Shown: piece by piece, positions 34,481-45,594 of the stretch
Layout of the letters: the number at the start of each line of letters is the position of its first letter
Numbering within the stretch: position 1 is the first letter of the stretch
From: Roridomyces roridus
Lineage: Eukaryota > Basidiomycota > Agaricomycetes > Agaricales > Mycenaceae
Assembly: GCA_029378245.1 (NCBI GenBank)
Contig: JARKIF010000063.1
Location: forward strand, 124,001-188,000
Direction: 5' to 3'
DNA: 64,000 nt
Notes under the pieces: model-generated
The model's database searches: none
The model's input: the letters and a program-made list of their open reading frames with translations, nothing else
What the model was told of the DNA's origin: nothing
Program-made: the position numbers and the translations under genes

Positions 34481-36020
34481 AGCTTGTTCCATCATGACCG
34501 CTCGACCAAGACAAAGTGCGTACTGCGCTCGCTCTCCTCAGCGTATCCTGCGATACACCTTGTAGCCGTGTCTTAGTCTCCAACCCCCTGTGCAGTTCCC
34601 GACACTCTTATGAAAATTTCTGGCTGTACCTCGTATCAATTCAGGCCTACGGTGTATCACATGCACTGCTGACGTCCAGACGACAAACACCCGAAAAAAT
34701 GTTTGCCAATCTCAGGATACGACCGATTCCCGAATCGAACAGGATTCCTCTAACATGCTTGGTCTTCCACTCCTACTGGTCAGGTCGCCAAGTGCACCAG
34801 TTAAAGCTACGAAATTCTACTTGGAGTCCCAGATAACCTAATGCTCATTACAGGTGGCTGGTAAAAAAAAATGACTACCCACGACCTACGACCCAGCCCG
34901 ACTCGAACGAGTGCCTCTGCACGCAACAAGGCTCAGATGTCAGAGTCTACTTCTTGTCTGGTCTGCGGCTTCAGAGTACCGTCAGGACTTGCCCTCTTCA
35001 ATCCTCTCTTCAAAATTCCACAGCAAGCTCAACTGCGCATGAACAAAGCCGCGGGGCAACTCAGTTTACAAACAGGCTTTGTTGCGCATTCACTGGATTC
35101 TTGGATTCAGACCAAAAAGAAAAAGAAAAACCTCTGGGACCAGATAGATGGACGTGACAATGACCGACCTCGGTTGGAACGAGAAGCCAACCCGTTCCTC
35201 TTGTATCAGTGCGAGGCACGTCTTGTCCTGGATTTTGAACGAATCCTTATTCGCCCTACTGTACTTCTGGATCATTGTTTTGCCGGGATAAAGTCTGCCG
35301 CGGAACTGGAGACATCTAATCTCCGTGAATGGCCCAAGAGCACTGTGCGCGAAGTAAAATACTTGGTGCGAATCTTGGAACAGTGACTCCGAACAGGCAA
35401 AAACTTGATAGCCTGCCATCTGGTGACTACACGAGCCCGATTCGAACGGAATCCTTCTTAAACGAAGTGCGTCCATCAGGCGTACAAGTGCTTCTGGCTC
35501 TCTGCGCAGCCTGTCTGGCGATACATCGTCTCTCTCTAATTTCTGGCCCCTGGGTGTCTATGTCGTAGGTTATCAGTGGGACTCCACGCCCGCCTACCCA
35601 TCTACCCACAGACTATGAGCAATGCAGACATCGAGCAGAAAAGATGGCCGAGTACACTTGTACGAGGCATCCCGAATATCAAGAGGGATCTATCCTCCGA
35701 GCCCAGCCGACCTGTGCCTCTTGCGGAGAAGGTCGGACATTATATGAACCAGAACCTGACTCAACGTATGAAATCCATACTTGGAGTCTCAAATAACCTA
35801 ATACTCATCACAAGTAAGTTTGATAACACTCCTACAACCCATGCGACTCGATTCGAACGAACATTTCTACAAAGGCCTTTGGCCCCAAACCTCAATGAGG
35901 ATCTCCCTCCCCTCTCGGTAATTTACACTCAGAAAAAAAAGACAGCATTGAACAGCTATGACCAGGCTCGAATCGAACGAACCATCTACCACAAACCAAG
36001 AGCTTAGATGTCGGGTCTAT
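34481..36020 (-). repeat. Cluster of tRNA-like units, right inverted copy
   Basis: Inverse of the cluster at 2640-3900, with matching order of B-box-like cores (CCGATTCGAACGG near 35435, GACTCGAACGAG near 34900, TCGAATCGAACG near 35970). It also has A-rich runs that are Pol III terminators on the minus strand (34863-34872, 35932-35940). The copies have diverged more here than in the gene part. Confidence 0.45.
34720..34787 (-). ncRNA. tRNA-like element (Ala-like, degenerate), second copy
   Basis: Counterpart of 3539-3605. The ends CGACC and GGTCG pair, and a CTG-TTCGATT-CGGG T-arm core remains. The loop CAAGCAT between GAC and GTT again points to AGC without U33. A pseudogene or SINE head is more likely than a working tRNA. 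Confidence 0.3.
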
Positions 36021-36831
36021 TCTACTTCTAGGACATTACCTACTCGAGCTATCTACTATACACTAGTGCACATGACACTGCATATCAATGGCACAGCTCC
36101 TGGTGTATGGCGGCTCGCCGCCGTTCCACTCAAATTGTACTACTCATGGGTTCATATCAGAGGTCTGTAGTTCTTTTCTATGAGTTCCAGCTGTGGGAAA
36201 AAAAATTGAGTTTTGAAACCCTCCCTTGGCATTTTACCCCATTTTACCGCGAATTCTGGGTAATCGACGGCAATTTGCCGAAAATGCCAATTTTAGGATG
36301 ATTACCCAAAGTTTAAGGTCGAGGGTATTCTTACCCGGAATTACCCCGAATTAGCGACGTTTAGCAAGCGTTTACCAGCAGTATCTGAACCCACGGGACA
36401 CTTGATTCAGCTCACAGACAAGAAAGTTCAAGGAAGATCATATATTCAATTCTACATATCGTACATGAGCATGCATGAGCCACGAGTAATGCTACACTAA
36501 TGACAACAAAATGCCCACAGCACACCCAACGACGAAAGTTTTGTGAGGGAAGAAAGTAGTGAGGTATATTCAGCAGGTACCTACAGCTTAAATACATACA
36601 GGGATGTATCTATTGCAATGAGATTGTGAAATAGATAGTGTTAGATGTTCATGAGAACAAGGGAGTTGAAATGTATGATGTGAAATAAGTGGGAAGTTGA
36701 AAGTGCATATGGAATCATGGAAATCATACACCTTATGGGAAATTTTTAAGACCATAGGGTGGAGGAGGGGGGGTGGGGTGTTGGCAAGTGCTGGTGTATG
36801 TACACTTCAAGTTGACTAGTACACAACCCCC
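36021..36831. other. 3' flank of the NACHT-ankyrin gene
   Basis: AT-rich, no gene recognised. 36190-36360 contains several TTACCC/GGGTAA and CCGAATT motifs suggesting an old repeat. Confidence 0.4.
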
Positions 36832-36879
36832 CTACTGTTGCTGATTTGAATTACTGGGCACATTTTCCTGATTGACTGA

Positions 36880-37775
36880 GGCTCCGTGTTCTATCAGCAG
36901 CTTTGCAATATCATGGTGGCCATTCCAGGAGGCATGGTGCAGCGGAGTCCCGCCATCCTCCTCGGCACCACAGACTGACGCTCCATGTTCTATCAGCAGC
37001 TTTGCAATATCATGGTGGCCACCCACGGAGGCATAGTGCAGCGGAGTCCAGCCATCCTCCTCGGCAGCACCAACTGACGCTCCATGTTCTATCAGCAGCT
37101 TTGCGATATCAAGGTGGCCATTCCAGGAGGGATGGTGCAGCAGAGTCCAGCCAGCCTTCTTGGCAGCATTGACTGACGCTCCAAGTTCTATCAGCAGCTT
37201 TGCAATATCATGGTGGCCACCTGCGGAGGCATGGTGCAGCGGAGTCCAGCCATCCTTCTTGGCAGCATTGACTGACGCTCCATGTTCTATCAGCAGCTTT
37301 GCAATATCATGGTGGCCACCCGTGGAGGCATAGTACAGCGGAGTCCCGCCATCCTCCTCGGCAGCACCGACTGACGCTCCATGTTCTATCAGCAGCTTTG
37401 CAATATCATGGTGACCATTCCAGGAGGCATAGTGCAGCAGAGTCCTGCCATCCTCTTCGGCAGCACCGACTGACGCTCCATGTTTTATCAGCAGCTTTGC
37501 AATATCATGGTGGCCATTCAAGGAGGCATGGTGCAGTGGAGTCCTGCCATCCTCCTCGGCAGCACCGACTGACGCTCCATGTTCTATCAGCAGCTTTGCT
37601 ATATCATGGTGGCCATTCAAGGAGGCATGGTGCAGCGGAGTCCAGCCATCCTCCTCGGCAGCACCGACTGACACTCCATGTTCTATCAGCAGCTTTGCTA
37701 TATCATGGTGGCCATTTGAGGAGGCATAGTGCAGTCCAGTTGATCCATCCTTGCTAGCAGCATTCACCTCCACCT
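36880..37775 (-). repeat. Homogenised 99-bp ankyrin repeats
   Basis: Nine units of 33 codons of the form DGxTPLHxASxxGHHDIAKLL followed by IEHGASVxAAEE. They are nearly identical at the DNA level (for example ATCAGCAGCTTTGC in every unit), with variation focused at x positions on the repeat surface. This is the pattern of repeats kept alike by unequal crossing-over or conversion. Confidence 0.85.
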
Positions 37776-38908
37776 TCCCAGTATGGAGCAAAGACAACAC
37801 CCCTTCTTGAAAACCCATTTCTGCACACATACAGATAGCTGGCACACCTGGCTCTTCCCGCAACTTGCACAGTGCTATGTACTGGATACTCTCATCCTTC
37901 AGCAGCTGCATTGCTGTTTGGAGTAGCTGCCCCTGTGATGTATCATTGCAGTTCTGAAAGTGATGAAACCATTCTGTTGCTGCATACAATCCAAGTGGAT
38001 AGTCCCTCTGCATCTCCTCAGTCATTGCATGATCATCCTGAGAAAACAGAAGAAGATATCTCAAACAATTCTGTGCAATGAACTTTTGTGAGATGTTTTG
38101 ACTGAGATCAAAAGTGCCATGCTCTTGCTCAAACTCTGGGGAAAGGACATAGTCTCGCACTGAGGAGTGTGCAAAACTAATTGTTTCAGTGTTCATCACA
38201 ATGAGGCCATCCAGCAGCTTGAAAATCCCAGAATTCCCTGGACGCCTGCCAGGGTAGTAGATTGATGCATCCAGGTTGGAAAAGTCGAAATTTGGCAAGT
38301 CCAAGCGAAAAGCAATAGCGTCTACAAGCTCTTCTGGAGCCAGTTCTCTTGCTGAAAATGCAAGCCACCGTAGTGTTGCCTGAATGAAGGATGCCAGTTT
38401 GGGTTGTGCCTTTGCACGATTAAGGAAACGGCTGTAGATGCTGAAGAGATCAGCGGGTAGAACTGCAAGAACCTGATCCCATTCATCCTCCCAAAGACAA
38501 TGAGCTAATTCCTTGATCAAGCAATCTGCCATGCGAAACCTATGAATGTCTTTTAGTTTAAGCCAAAAAAATCAAATCTGATGTACATTCCATGGCTCTG
38601 TTTCACAATTTGTCCAGTGACTGCATTGGCACGGTCAATATCATCAGACAGTGCCAAAATTTTGCTGTTGACAAAAGATCTTATATCCTCATCCAAGATG
38701 GATGTGTGCAACTGTATCAAAGGAATGGTCTTGTTTTTTTTTTTTTTTTTTTTGGGAGCGTTAAAACAAATCTCAGTCAGCAGAAGCATTCCAAGAAGTG
38801 TCCGCTAGGATTTCTAGATTTCTCGAGATGTTTGCCGGGAAAGAACGTCCAGGAGGAAATGCCGTTGCGCACAGTAGGAACCAGTGTGGGACTCCAGCCG
38901 CTACAGGA

Positions 38909-39744
38909 TTAACCTATTCCACTTCTATAATCAAAAGGCTGCATACCCACTAAAACCCCCTTGCAATGTAACCAGTCATCCGGCAGACCATCTTCATCAA
39001 GCAGCAAACCACTCCAGGTGTGGAGAACCAGCTCTTTATCAAAAGCGAGTTGACCAAAACGGTTTTTGTTTGCAAGAATTTTGTCTCGGGAAAAGGATTT
39101 GTTCACAGAACGAATCCATCGTTCATGTATTTCACGTTCACTGTGGACTTTTCCAGGATTCGAAAGAACCCGATCATTCCTCAGCAGCCAAATCTCATGC
39201 CATGCCACCGAAACCAGAATTGCAAACAGACGGCTCTTTGCCATTCTTGATTTACCATTCGTCGTTTTGAACTTTACTAAATTACAGCCTAAAATGGTTC
39301 CCCAGTCCAGTGTCGGCCATCTGTCATATCTTCTGAGCCACAGTTTGCATGTGTACCTCCAGACGAGCTCCTGCCCTGGTGCATAACATTCTAGAGCAAT
39401 GTGCTCCAGACTCTCAACAACTCCACAGACATGGCAACAGCCCAAAATTTCACTACCAGGGATGTGTTCCCAAAATCTGCCGACACGGAAGGTGTTATGA
39501 AGACATTTCCAATAGAACTCTCTGGTCAACCTTCGGAGTGTCGATGAACGCATAGACTTCCAAATGTCAGAATGTGATACATAGTTTCCAAACTGCTGTT
39601 CCAAAGAAGCTTCGACTCTCCCGAGGTTTATCAATGTTGACCTACGCTCGGTTACTGTTTTTAGACTCCGAATGATTTTTGTAAATGAGCGTTGAGTACC
39701 AAGGCCCAAAAGAACTCCGTGTATCTCAAACATTTCATTAGCAA
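38909..39744 (-). pseudogene. LINE ORF2 C-terminus (after RNase H, zinc-binding region)
   Basis: The protein end of a basidiomycete non-LTR retrotransposon. From 39744 it reads NEMFEIHGVLLGLG, then DIWKSMRSSTLRRLTREFYW, WEHIPGSEI, and a CxxC...H...C cluster (CCHVCGVVESLEHIALEC) as in the zf-RVT region, then LLRNDRVLSNP and the end at 38909. The 5' part lies at 45977-45805 (NFKLLTSVFAALNEHAARV, an RNase H tail). The two parts join in frame across the DIRS element as EIDTQVA-NEMFEI. It is missing endonuclease and reverse transcriptase, so it cannot move alone. Confidence 0.8.
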
Positions 39745-40185
39745 GGCTACTCGTGGTGCAGAGATGCTCGACGAGCTGAGGGTGAGGGGAAGTCAGGAAC
39801 GAGACCTGTATTACACCGGGGTGTATCAGACAGGAAATATGATCTAGAGAATATGAAGAGAAGGTCTTTGGTGTGTGCGGGGGGGCTTGGCCAACCGCCG
39901 ATCTGGCCGCCCGGCACGGTAAAGCTAGCACGGCCGGGATAACGATCGGGGAAGCGGCGGGAAAGGCCAAACCCGTACACAAGGACCGCTGAGGGACCGA
40001 AACGAAGCCCAAAGCAGCCCAACGAGAGCGGGGCTCCCAGGGCCGCAGGCACGCGCGAGGGCAAGGAGGGACCGAGAACCCCACGTGAGAGGCACGCGAC
40101 AGGAAAGAGTTAATGTGTTGATCGACTACAAGAAACAAGTGAGAGTGTATGAATGCGGAGATACGGAGAGTGGCACGATAATAAA

Positions 40186-42234
40186 CTAATCGTCATCGAA
40201 GGAAAGCGCGTCAACGTCCGAAGGGTGGCCATGTGCACGAGCAAACTCGGTGATACGGTCCTTCCAGGCCCGAGAGATGGCGGAAGGTATCACCTCTGCT
40301 AACCGACGCCAGTAAATTAGGAAGCAGAGGGAAGTCCAACCCCCGAGCTTCATAATCATCTCGGGGGCCACGCCCGTGGAGAGGAGCTCGAGTGAGCCGC
40401 CGATGCGGTAGCTGTGACCAAAAACTTGATCCAGAGAAGCGGAGCGAAAGACGGTGGAGGAGGAGCGCAAGAAGCTGTCCTTCAGGAGGTAAGACCAGCC
40501 AGACGGTGCACGGTACGCAAAAAGAGGCGTGTCGGCAGGGGGTGAATGATTGATTCGACAGTGATTTTGGAAGGCCCAAACCGGGCATAAATCCGACTTC
40601 ACGTGAGGAACGGCAGTGAGAATGCACTTGCCACCCTGCAAAGTCGTGGTCTTCGTCCAGACCAGGTGAATGGAGAGGACCCGATGTCCGTCCACCACAG
40701 AAACACCCACTCTTGTGTCCCGGCACGTATCACGCGTGGTGGAGAACTTGCCCGGGGAACGAATGAGCAATTCCCCAAGACGACGACATCCCCAAAAGGC
40801 AGTTAGCGCCGCCGCCCATGAAGCAGCACCCAGCGGAGATTGCAGGTCGAGCGAGGCACGAAGGGCACGGAGATGTGTGGGAGTGATGGGACCGCGGGGC
40901 GGGCGCTTGAACAAGACCCCACCCTTGTCGGCGGCCTTCTTGAGTGCAGGAAGCCAGCCCTCGTCACCATGCCACTCCGCATCATTGAAGATGTGCCAGA
41001 GACGGAGCCCGTTAAGCCAATTACGGATGCACTTCCCCGAGCAAGTACCGACCGCGTCTGCAACAAAGGCGGCAAGGAGAAAGCGATCTGCAGGCATCCG
41101 CGCCGATTCTCCGATGCTGGAACGATCACAGAACTGAGTGAAGCGGAGGAGGCCCGCGCCGTAGGATTCCCTCGTCTCTGGAACATGGCTGAGAAGAAGG
41201 TTCTCAAATATCTTGACTTGGAGAAGAGGAGAAATCCCGGACTCGAGCATGGCCGTGTGTGTGGAGGTCGAGTGTGGGGTGGTCCAAAGGAGAATGCGCC
41301 GATCTGCGGGGACATGAGGACGGAAAGGGCTCGGCACGATTCCGGAGCCGCGGGATTTGCGTGCCGTTTTGCGCGCGAGGGAACGGGCGGCGACAGATCT
41401 GACGGCAGAGCATGTATCCTCGCCACGAGGAAGAGAGGAAGAGTGGATGGCGCGCGGGATGCAAGAGAACGATTGACGGCCTATATGGACCGACGGAGGG
41501 TCAGGGATGGAACGATGCGGACCAAACCGCTTACCAGAAAGTGACGTGGACGGGGAGGAGGACAAACGAGGGTGACAGCGGTCATGTCCCACTACTTCCA
41601 AAGGAGTGACAGACAGCCGAGGCGCAGAGACCACGGTTGTTTCGAGGGACTGGAGGGCAGGGAGGGAGGAGATGGCTGCAGCAGAAAGAGAATGAGAATG
41701 AACGACCGACCCGCTCGCCGAAGCAGGAACGGGTGTCGGAGGCCAAGATGGCGAGCAGGAACGGAAAGGGCCAATTGCCCGAGGGTCTTGAGCGACGAAG
41801 GATGCAACAGAGTGGAGAGGGTCAAGAGATGTCAATGACGGATGAGATGACGGCAGTCCGGTGATAGTCGGGCCGGAATTGACAAACGGAACGGAAACGG
41901 AGTCGCAAGGCGCGAGAATAGACAGTGCTAGGGAGCTCAAAGGGTCGGTGAGCGCGAGCGCGAGCGGGTCCAGATCAATTCGATTGAGGCCCGCCATCCG
42001 CGACGAAGGCGAGAAGAAGCTCGGATGGGAGAATGAAACCCCTTGCGATACGGTTGTGAGGGAGGAGATGGGACGGGACGCCGTGAGAAGGAGCGTCAGC
42101 GAGGTTATCGCAGGACGGAACGTACACCAAGCTAGGGGTGATGTCATGACCCGCCGCGATTGTGAAAGTCCGACGCGTGCAGAGATTGATCCCGACATTA
42201 GGCGAGCGCCCCTTTCCGTGAGCTCCGATCGCAC
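40186..42234 (-). CDS. DIRS tyrosine recombinase
   Basis: The DNA recombinase of the DIRS element, which would cut and join DNA through a covalent tyrosine link. The frame is open from 42234 to the stop at 40186; the first ATG codons are at 42198 and below, and the start may instead depend on the overlapping upstream frame (260 bp overlap, different frame). The first 330 residues are Ser/Pro-rich with no clear fold. The core starts near LLSHVPETRESYGAGLLRF. Catalytic residues are visible: Arg in AFWGCRRLGELL, His-x-x-Arg in GHSYRIGG, and the nucleophile Tyr in LGGWTSLCFLIYWRRLAE. These match the R-HxxR-Y signature of the YR family. The end, HPSDVDALSFDDD, is acidic. Confidence 0.85.
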   Translation of the reverse strand: MRSELTERGARLMSGSISARVGLSQSRRVMTSPLAWCTFRPAITSLTLLLTASRPISSLTTVSQGVSFSHPSFFSPSSRMAGLNRIDLDPLALALTDPLSSLALSILAPCDSVSVPFVNSGPTITGLPSSHPSLTSLDPLHSVASFVAQDPRAIGPFRSCSPSWPPTPVPASASGSVVHSHSLSAAAISSLPALQSLETTVVSAPRLSVTPLEVVGHDRCHPRLSSSPSTSLSGKRFGPHRSIPDPPSVHIGRQSFSCIPRAIHSSSLPRGEDTCSAVRSVAARSLARKTARKSRGSGIVPSPFRPHVPADRRILLWTTPHSTSTHTAMLESGISPLLQVKIFENLLLSHVPETRESYGAGLLRFTQFCDRSSIGESARMPADRFLLAAFVADAVGTCSGKCIRNWLNGLRLWHIFNDAEWHGDEGWLPALKKAADKGGVLFKRPPRGPITPTHLRALRASLDLQSPLGAASWAAALTAFWGCRRLGELLIRSPGKFSTTRDTCRDTRVGVSVVDGHRVLSIHLVWTKTTTLQGGKCILTAVPHVKSDLCPVWAFQNHCRINHSPPADTPLFAYRAPSGWSYLLKDSFLRSSSTVFRSASLDQVFGHSYRIGGSLELLSTGVAPEMIMKLGGWTSLCFLIYWRRLAEVIPSAISRAWKDRITEFARAHGHPSDVDALSFDDD

Positions 42235-44354
42235 CCTTGTTGTCAGAGCGGACGAGGACGTGAAGATCTGAGTAGCCGAGTTGCACCAATAACAGGATTG
42301 ACAACTCGATAGCTACTGCCTCCAGCCAGCAGATGTCATGATCGGGGAGGGAAGTTTTCCAGTCCGAGCGAAGCGGGAGAGCGTACCAGAGCTCGCCGAT
42401 GACGACAGCAACACCCCAGGAAGTGCTGGCATCCACATAGATGCCCAAATCCTGTAGCGGCCCGAGCGGCTTCAGCTCCCTGTAAAACTCCGGCTTCTCG
42501 AGAATGGAAGCCCACCACGTCAAAGTCTTCCGAGCACAATTGGACAGGCGCCGTCTGGCAAAGGTGCTTCCCTTGAAGCCAGCCATTGCATTGGAAAAGA
42601 CGGCGATTCGGGAGCAGCCCTCCTTGTATACGAAACAAAGGTGGCATAATACTCCGTGAAGTTCCTGCAGCTCCAGAAGCGAGACGACACGGTGAGAAGT
42701 GACAAGATTGAGCATAACGCGCACGCGTGCCAAATATTTGAGACGTTTCTCGTTCGGCAGAGAGACACGTCGTAAATGAAAGTCCCAGAGGAGGCCCAGG
42801 AAGATGATGACGGGCAGGAAGGCCGAGCCCGTCTTGACCGGGTGCCAAGGAACCCGTAACGGAGCAATGGGGAGGAGGATGGAGTCTCGAGTGAAAGGAT
42901 AGGAAGGTTCAGAGTCGATCGAGGACGGGTTGGCAAAGATGACGACCGGTACATCATCCTCATACTTGATAACGACAGCGCAGGGCCCCAGCTCGGCCTG
43001 CCAGATGTCCACGACAGCGTTGCAAACCTGGCCAGCGTTACCACTAGCAGAAGCCGCACCGAAGGGAAAGCAATGATCAAGATAAAATTGACTGTCAAAA
43101 TGGACAACAAGGAAAGGTTTGTGCGCGGGGAGCACCGGGCACGTCCGATGGAAGGACTTGATATCAAACGCACAAGCCAATGAGTCCGCAGGGGCCGAAG
43201 AAACCTGCAGAAGAGGAAAGAATGAGCACCATGAAGGGCGGGAACGAGAAGGAGAGGGAGGCAAAAACTCCAGTGAGTACGGCAAAACCGTAAGGAGGGC
43301 GTGATTATGAGACACGCGCGAGGAAAGGAATGTGGAAAAAGATCCCACTGAGAAGGAGAGGGAGAGGGAGACGAAAGCTCCAGAAAGTACAGTAAAGCCG
43401 TAAGGAGGACGTGATTATGAGACACGCGCGAGGAAAACGGCATGGAAAAGATCCATTAAGAAGGAGCGGCAATGTAGCCGAGAGAGAGGAGGCGCCAAGA
43501 CGCAATAGAATTGAGCTCACCAAATCTGCCATCCGCGAAGGCATGTCAAAACGAGTCGGGAAGTCCTCCTTGTCAATAAAGTCATTGACCGCGGGAACTC
43601 CAGAAATTGTGTCGCCCTTCGAGAGATTGCGGCAGACACGCTTCTTCACACCAACACCCGGACCCTGATCGCTGCTAGCCACAATGAGCGGAGAAGCATA
43701 GAAAGGCCCTCGGCAGATGATCTCCATGTCTGCACGTGAAAAGGGCCCCTCCATGCGACCCGCGGCTAGTTCAGACTGCAGGTACTCGAGGGTAGTTGCG
43801 CGCTCGGTGATCGCAGATGGGTGGTTTTCCAAGATGATAGTGGAAGCGAGAGTGGGCATGCGGCCCAGGGGAAAGCCATGCGTGAGGTTGCGCACGAGAT
43901 GAGGATAGTTGTGGGTAAGCCCATGCTTGGCAAGAAGAGACTCGAAAGCGGCAGCGTCATACGGCTGCACGGTGCGATCAAGGAGAGCAGGTAGTCTGTG
44001 CGGCGCATCCGAAAGCGCAGGACGATGCGAGACAAAAGGCAGAAGATCGGGATATGATAAGAAGCGATCCTGTGGAATAGTAATGTGCCCAAGACAATCA
44101 TCGACTGCGGCCGCGGGATCAGGGCGTGAGTGCCCCGGATCGCACACGAGCGCAGGAGGGGTGACGTGAGAGGGCGGCGTGGTCACCTCCGCAGAGGGAG
44201 CAGATGTGAAGGCGGTCCTCGCCGTGGGTGCTGTTACAGCCGCGCAGGGTGTTGAAGGCGATGCAAATGGATTTGGTGCTCTCGCCGCGAAAGGAATGTC
44301 TCGTCTGAAGGTCACGACCAACAACACCCGAAAAATGCTCCCCACCATCGGCAA
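41975..44354 (-). CDS. DIRS reverse transcriptase and RNase H (one intron)
   Basis: Two exons, about 44354-43521 and 43204-41975, with a 316-bp intron 43520-43205 (GTGAGC...CTGCAG). Joining gives PSRMADL-VSSAPADSLACAFDI in one frame. The first exon has the fingers region (FPLGRMPTLAST, RVCRNLSKG, VNDFIDKEDFPTRFDMPS). The second has FDIKSFHRTCPVL, LDHCFPFGAASASGN and IKYEDDVPVV, where YEDD stands for the usual YxDD catalytic box. An RNase H-like end follows with YVDASTSWGVAVV, CWLEAVAIELSI, RSDNKGAIGAHGKGR and NLADAPSHG. The start overlaps the Gag frame by about 235 bp, so translation may depend on frameshifting or re-initiation. The frame has no stop, so the enzyme may be active. Confidence 0.82.
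43205..43520 (-). repeat. Intron built of 110-bp tandem repeats in the DIRS RT gene
   Basis: Units sharing GTGATTATGAGACACGCGCG (at 43301 and 43411) lie exactly 110 bp apart, with parts of a further copy on each side (GGAGAGGGAG, CTCCAG.AAGTAC, CCGTAAGGAGG). All of the repeated sequence lies between the donor at 43520 and the acceptor at 43205. Confidence 0.75.
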
Positions 44355-45594
44355 AATTGGCCGAGGTCGCCGGGTGTTTGTAGGCAGTGTGAGGGCCGAC
44401 GCAAATTATGCAGGAGGGTGGACCCCGCTCCCCGCCACCCGAGCTGTCCCTGCCGCGGTTAGCCTCGGTTCGCTGCACCTTGGACGGTGTGTGAGGGAAC
44501 GAATCATCCGAAGCGGGCCGCTTGCGGGGGGAGGAGGTGACAGGAATGACGGAGGGGGCAGTGAAAGATGCACCCATCATGGACGCGTGACTATGTGCAG
44601 CGAGCGCGATGTTAACTCGGGAATCATAGTAGACCCTCTCGAAGAGGCCACCCCGGAAGATAGCGTAACGAAGCTCCAATTCGACGGGGTACCAGACCAG
44701 GAAAAGCTCCGGGTCCTCAAAGTCGCTCAGGTTGGCGAAGAAGAGCACGTGTAATGCGTACTCGGAAGCATGAGTGTGCGCGAGGGAAGGGTTTGAAGCA
44801 TCAACAGGAGGGCAAAGCTTCTTAAAGCACTCGAGTAGATTGCGCGAAGCCTGACACCAGAGGCCTGGGGACAGACGTTTGGGGTCCTCGGGGCCCAAAG
44901 AGGCGTCCAAATTCGCCTTGGCCACATTAACGACAGTAACCTGAGGCGGAGCGATGAGAGAGGACGTCTGCTCGGCAGTGATTGAGTGCGTGGGGATGGT
45001 GTGGGGAAAGTCGGCAGCTTTGCGCAAGGTCTTATCGGCGAACCAATGTAACGGAAGGTAAAGTTTATGTGAAACAGACATGAGGAAAACGTCGGGAAGT
45101 ACGACGGGGACTGCAGATGCAGCGGACATTGCATGAGGGTTAGGCAACATCAACGTGCCAAAAATGGGCCGAGACGCCTTCGTCTTCTCGGCCTCACGCT
45201 TCGCCTTTTCAGCCTCGTGCGCCTGCTGCACTTTCATACGCTCGTTGCCCACGAATAACGTCATGAACAGCGGAAGAGGACCGGAGGCCGCCACCGTCTC
45301 CTTGTCCCCCACGAGAAGGCGCTTCTGCTCCTCCGAATACGCGAGGAAAGGAAGAAGAGGAGCACCGACATCAGCGTTACCGACACCAGCCGCGGAGGCA
45401 GCTGCGGTCTGGTACGCCCTGGTCTTCTTCATACTGACTTTGTTCGTCTTTTCTCTCAAGACATTGTCCGCATTGATTTCGTCGAGCTCATATGAAGCGG
45501 GAGGAGCGACGTCGTCAGGACGTGTCATGTAGCTCGTGAAATCAAAATCGGCGGGGAGGGGGAGAGGAAGACCGCAGAGAGACATGGCAGCCAT
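44119..45594 (-). CDS. DIRS Gag-like protein
   Basis: 491 residues from an ATG at 45594 (MAAMSLCGLPLPLPADFDF). The N-terminal half is charged with a coiled-coil-like stretch (EKAKREAEKTKA). The middle (ADKTLRKAADFPHTIPTHS to PVELELRYAIFRGG) resembles the conserved Gag-like region of basidiomycete YR retroelements. The C-terminal part has CIICVGPHTAYKH and CSLCGGDHAALSRHPSC, Cys/His clusters like nucleic-acid-binding knuckles. It would package element RNA. It overlaps the next frame. Confidence 0.75.
   Translation of the reverse strand: MAAMSLCGLPLPLPADFDFTSYMTRPDDVAPPASYELDEINADNVLREKTNKVSMKKTRAYQTAAASAAGVGNADVGAPLLPFLAYSEEQKRLLVGDKETVAASGPLPLFMTLFVGNERMKVQQAHEAEKAKREAEKTKASRPIFGTLMLPNPHAMSAASAVPVVLPDVFLMSVSHKLYLPLHWFADKTLRKAADFPHTIPTHSITAEQTSSLIAPPQVTVVNVAKANLDASLGPEDPKRLSPGLWCQASRNLLECFKKLCPPVDASNPSLAHTHASEYALHVLFFANLSDFEDPELFLVWYPVELELRYAIFRGGLFERVYYDSRVNIALAAHSHASMMGASFTAPSVIPVTSSPRKRPASDDSFPHTPSKVQRTEANRGRDSSGGGERGPPSCIICVGPHTAYKHPATSANFADGGEHFSGVVGRDLQTRHSFRGESTKSICIAFNTLRGCNSTHGEDRLHICSLCGGDHAALSRHPSCARVRSGALTP

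Noticed and set aside
36903..37757. Plus-strand open frames with HGGHSRRHGAAES-type repeats
   Set aside because: They are the antisense of the 99-bp ankyrin repeats; the periodicity comes from the real minus-strand gene.
36880..37775. Regular 99-bp repeats as a possible CRISPR array
   Set aside because: Repeats are contiguous codons of ankyrin units with no spacers, in a eukaryotic gene.
40603..41864. Plus-strand open frames opposite the DIRS recombinase
   Set aside because: Arg-rich antisense frames of a GC-rich coding region.
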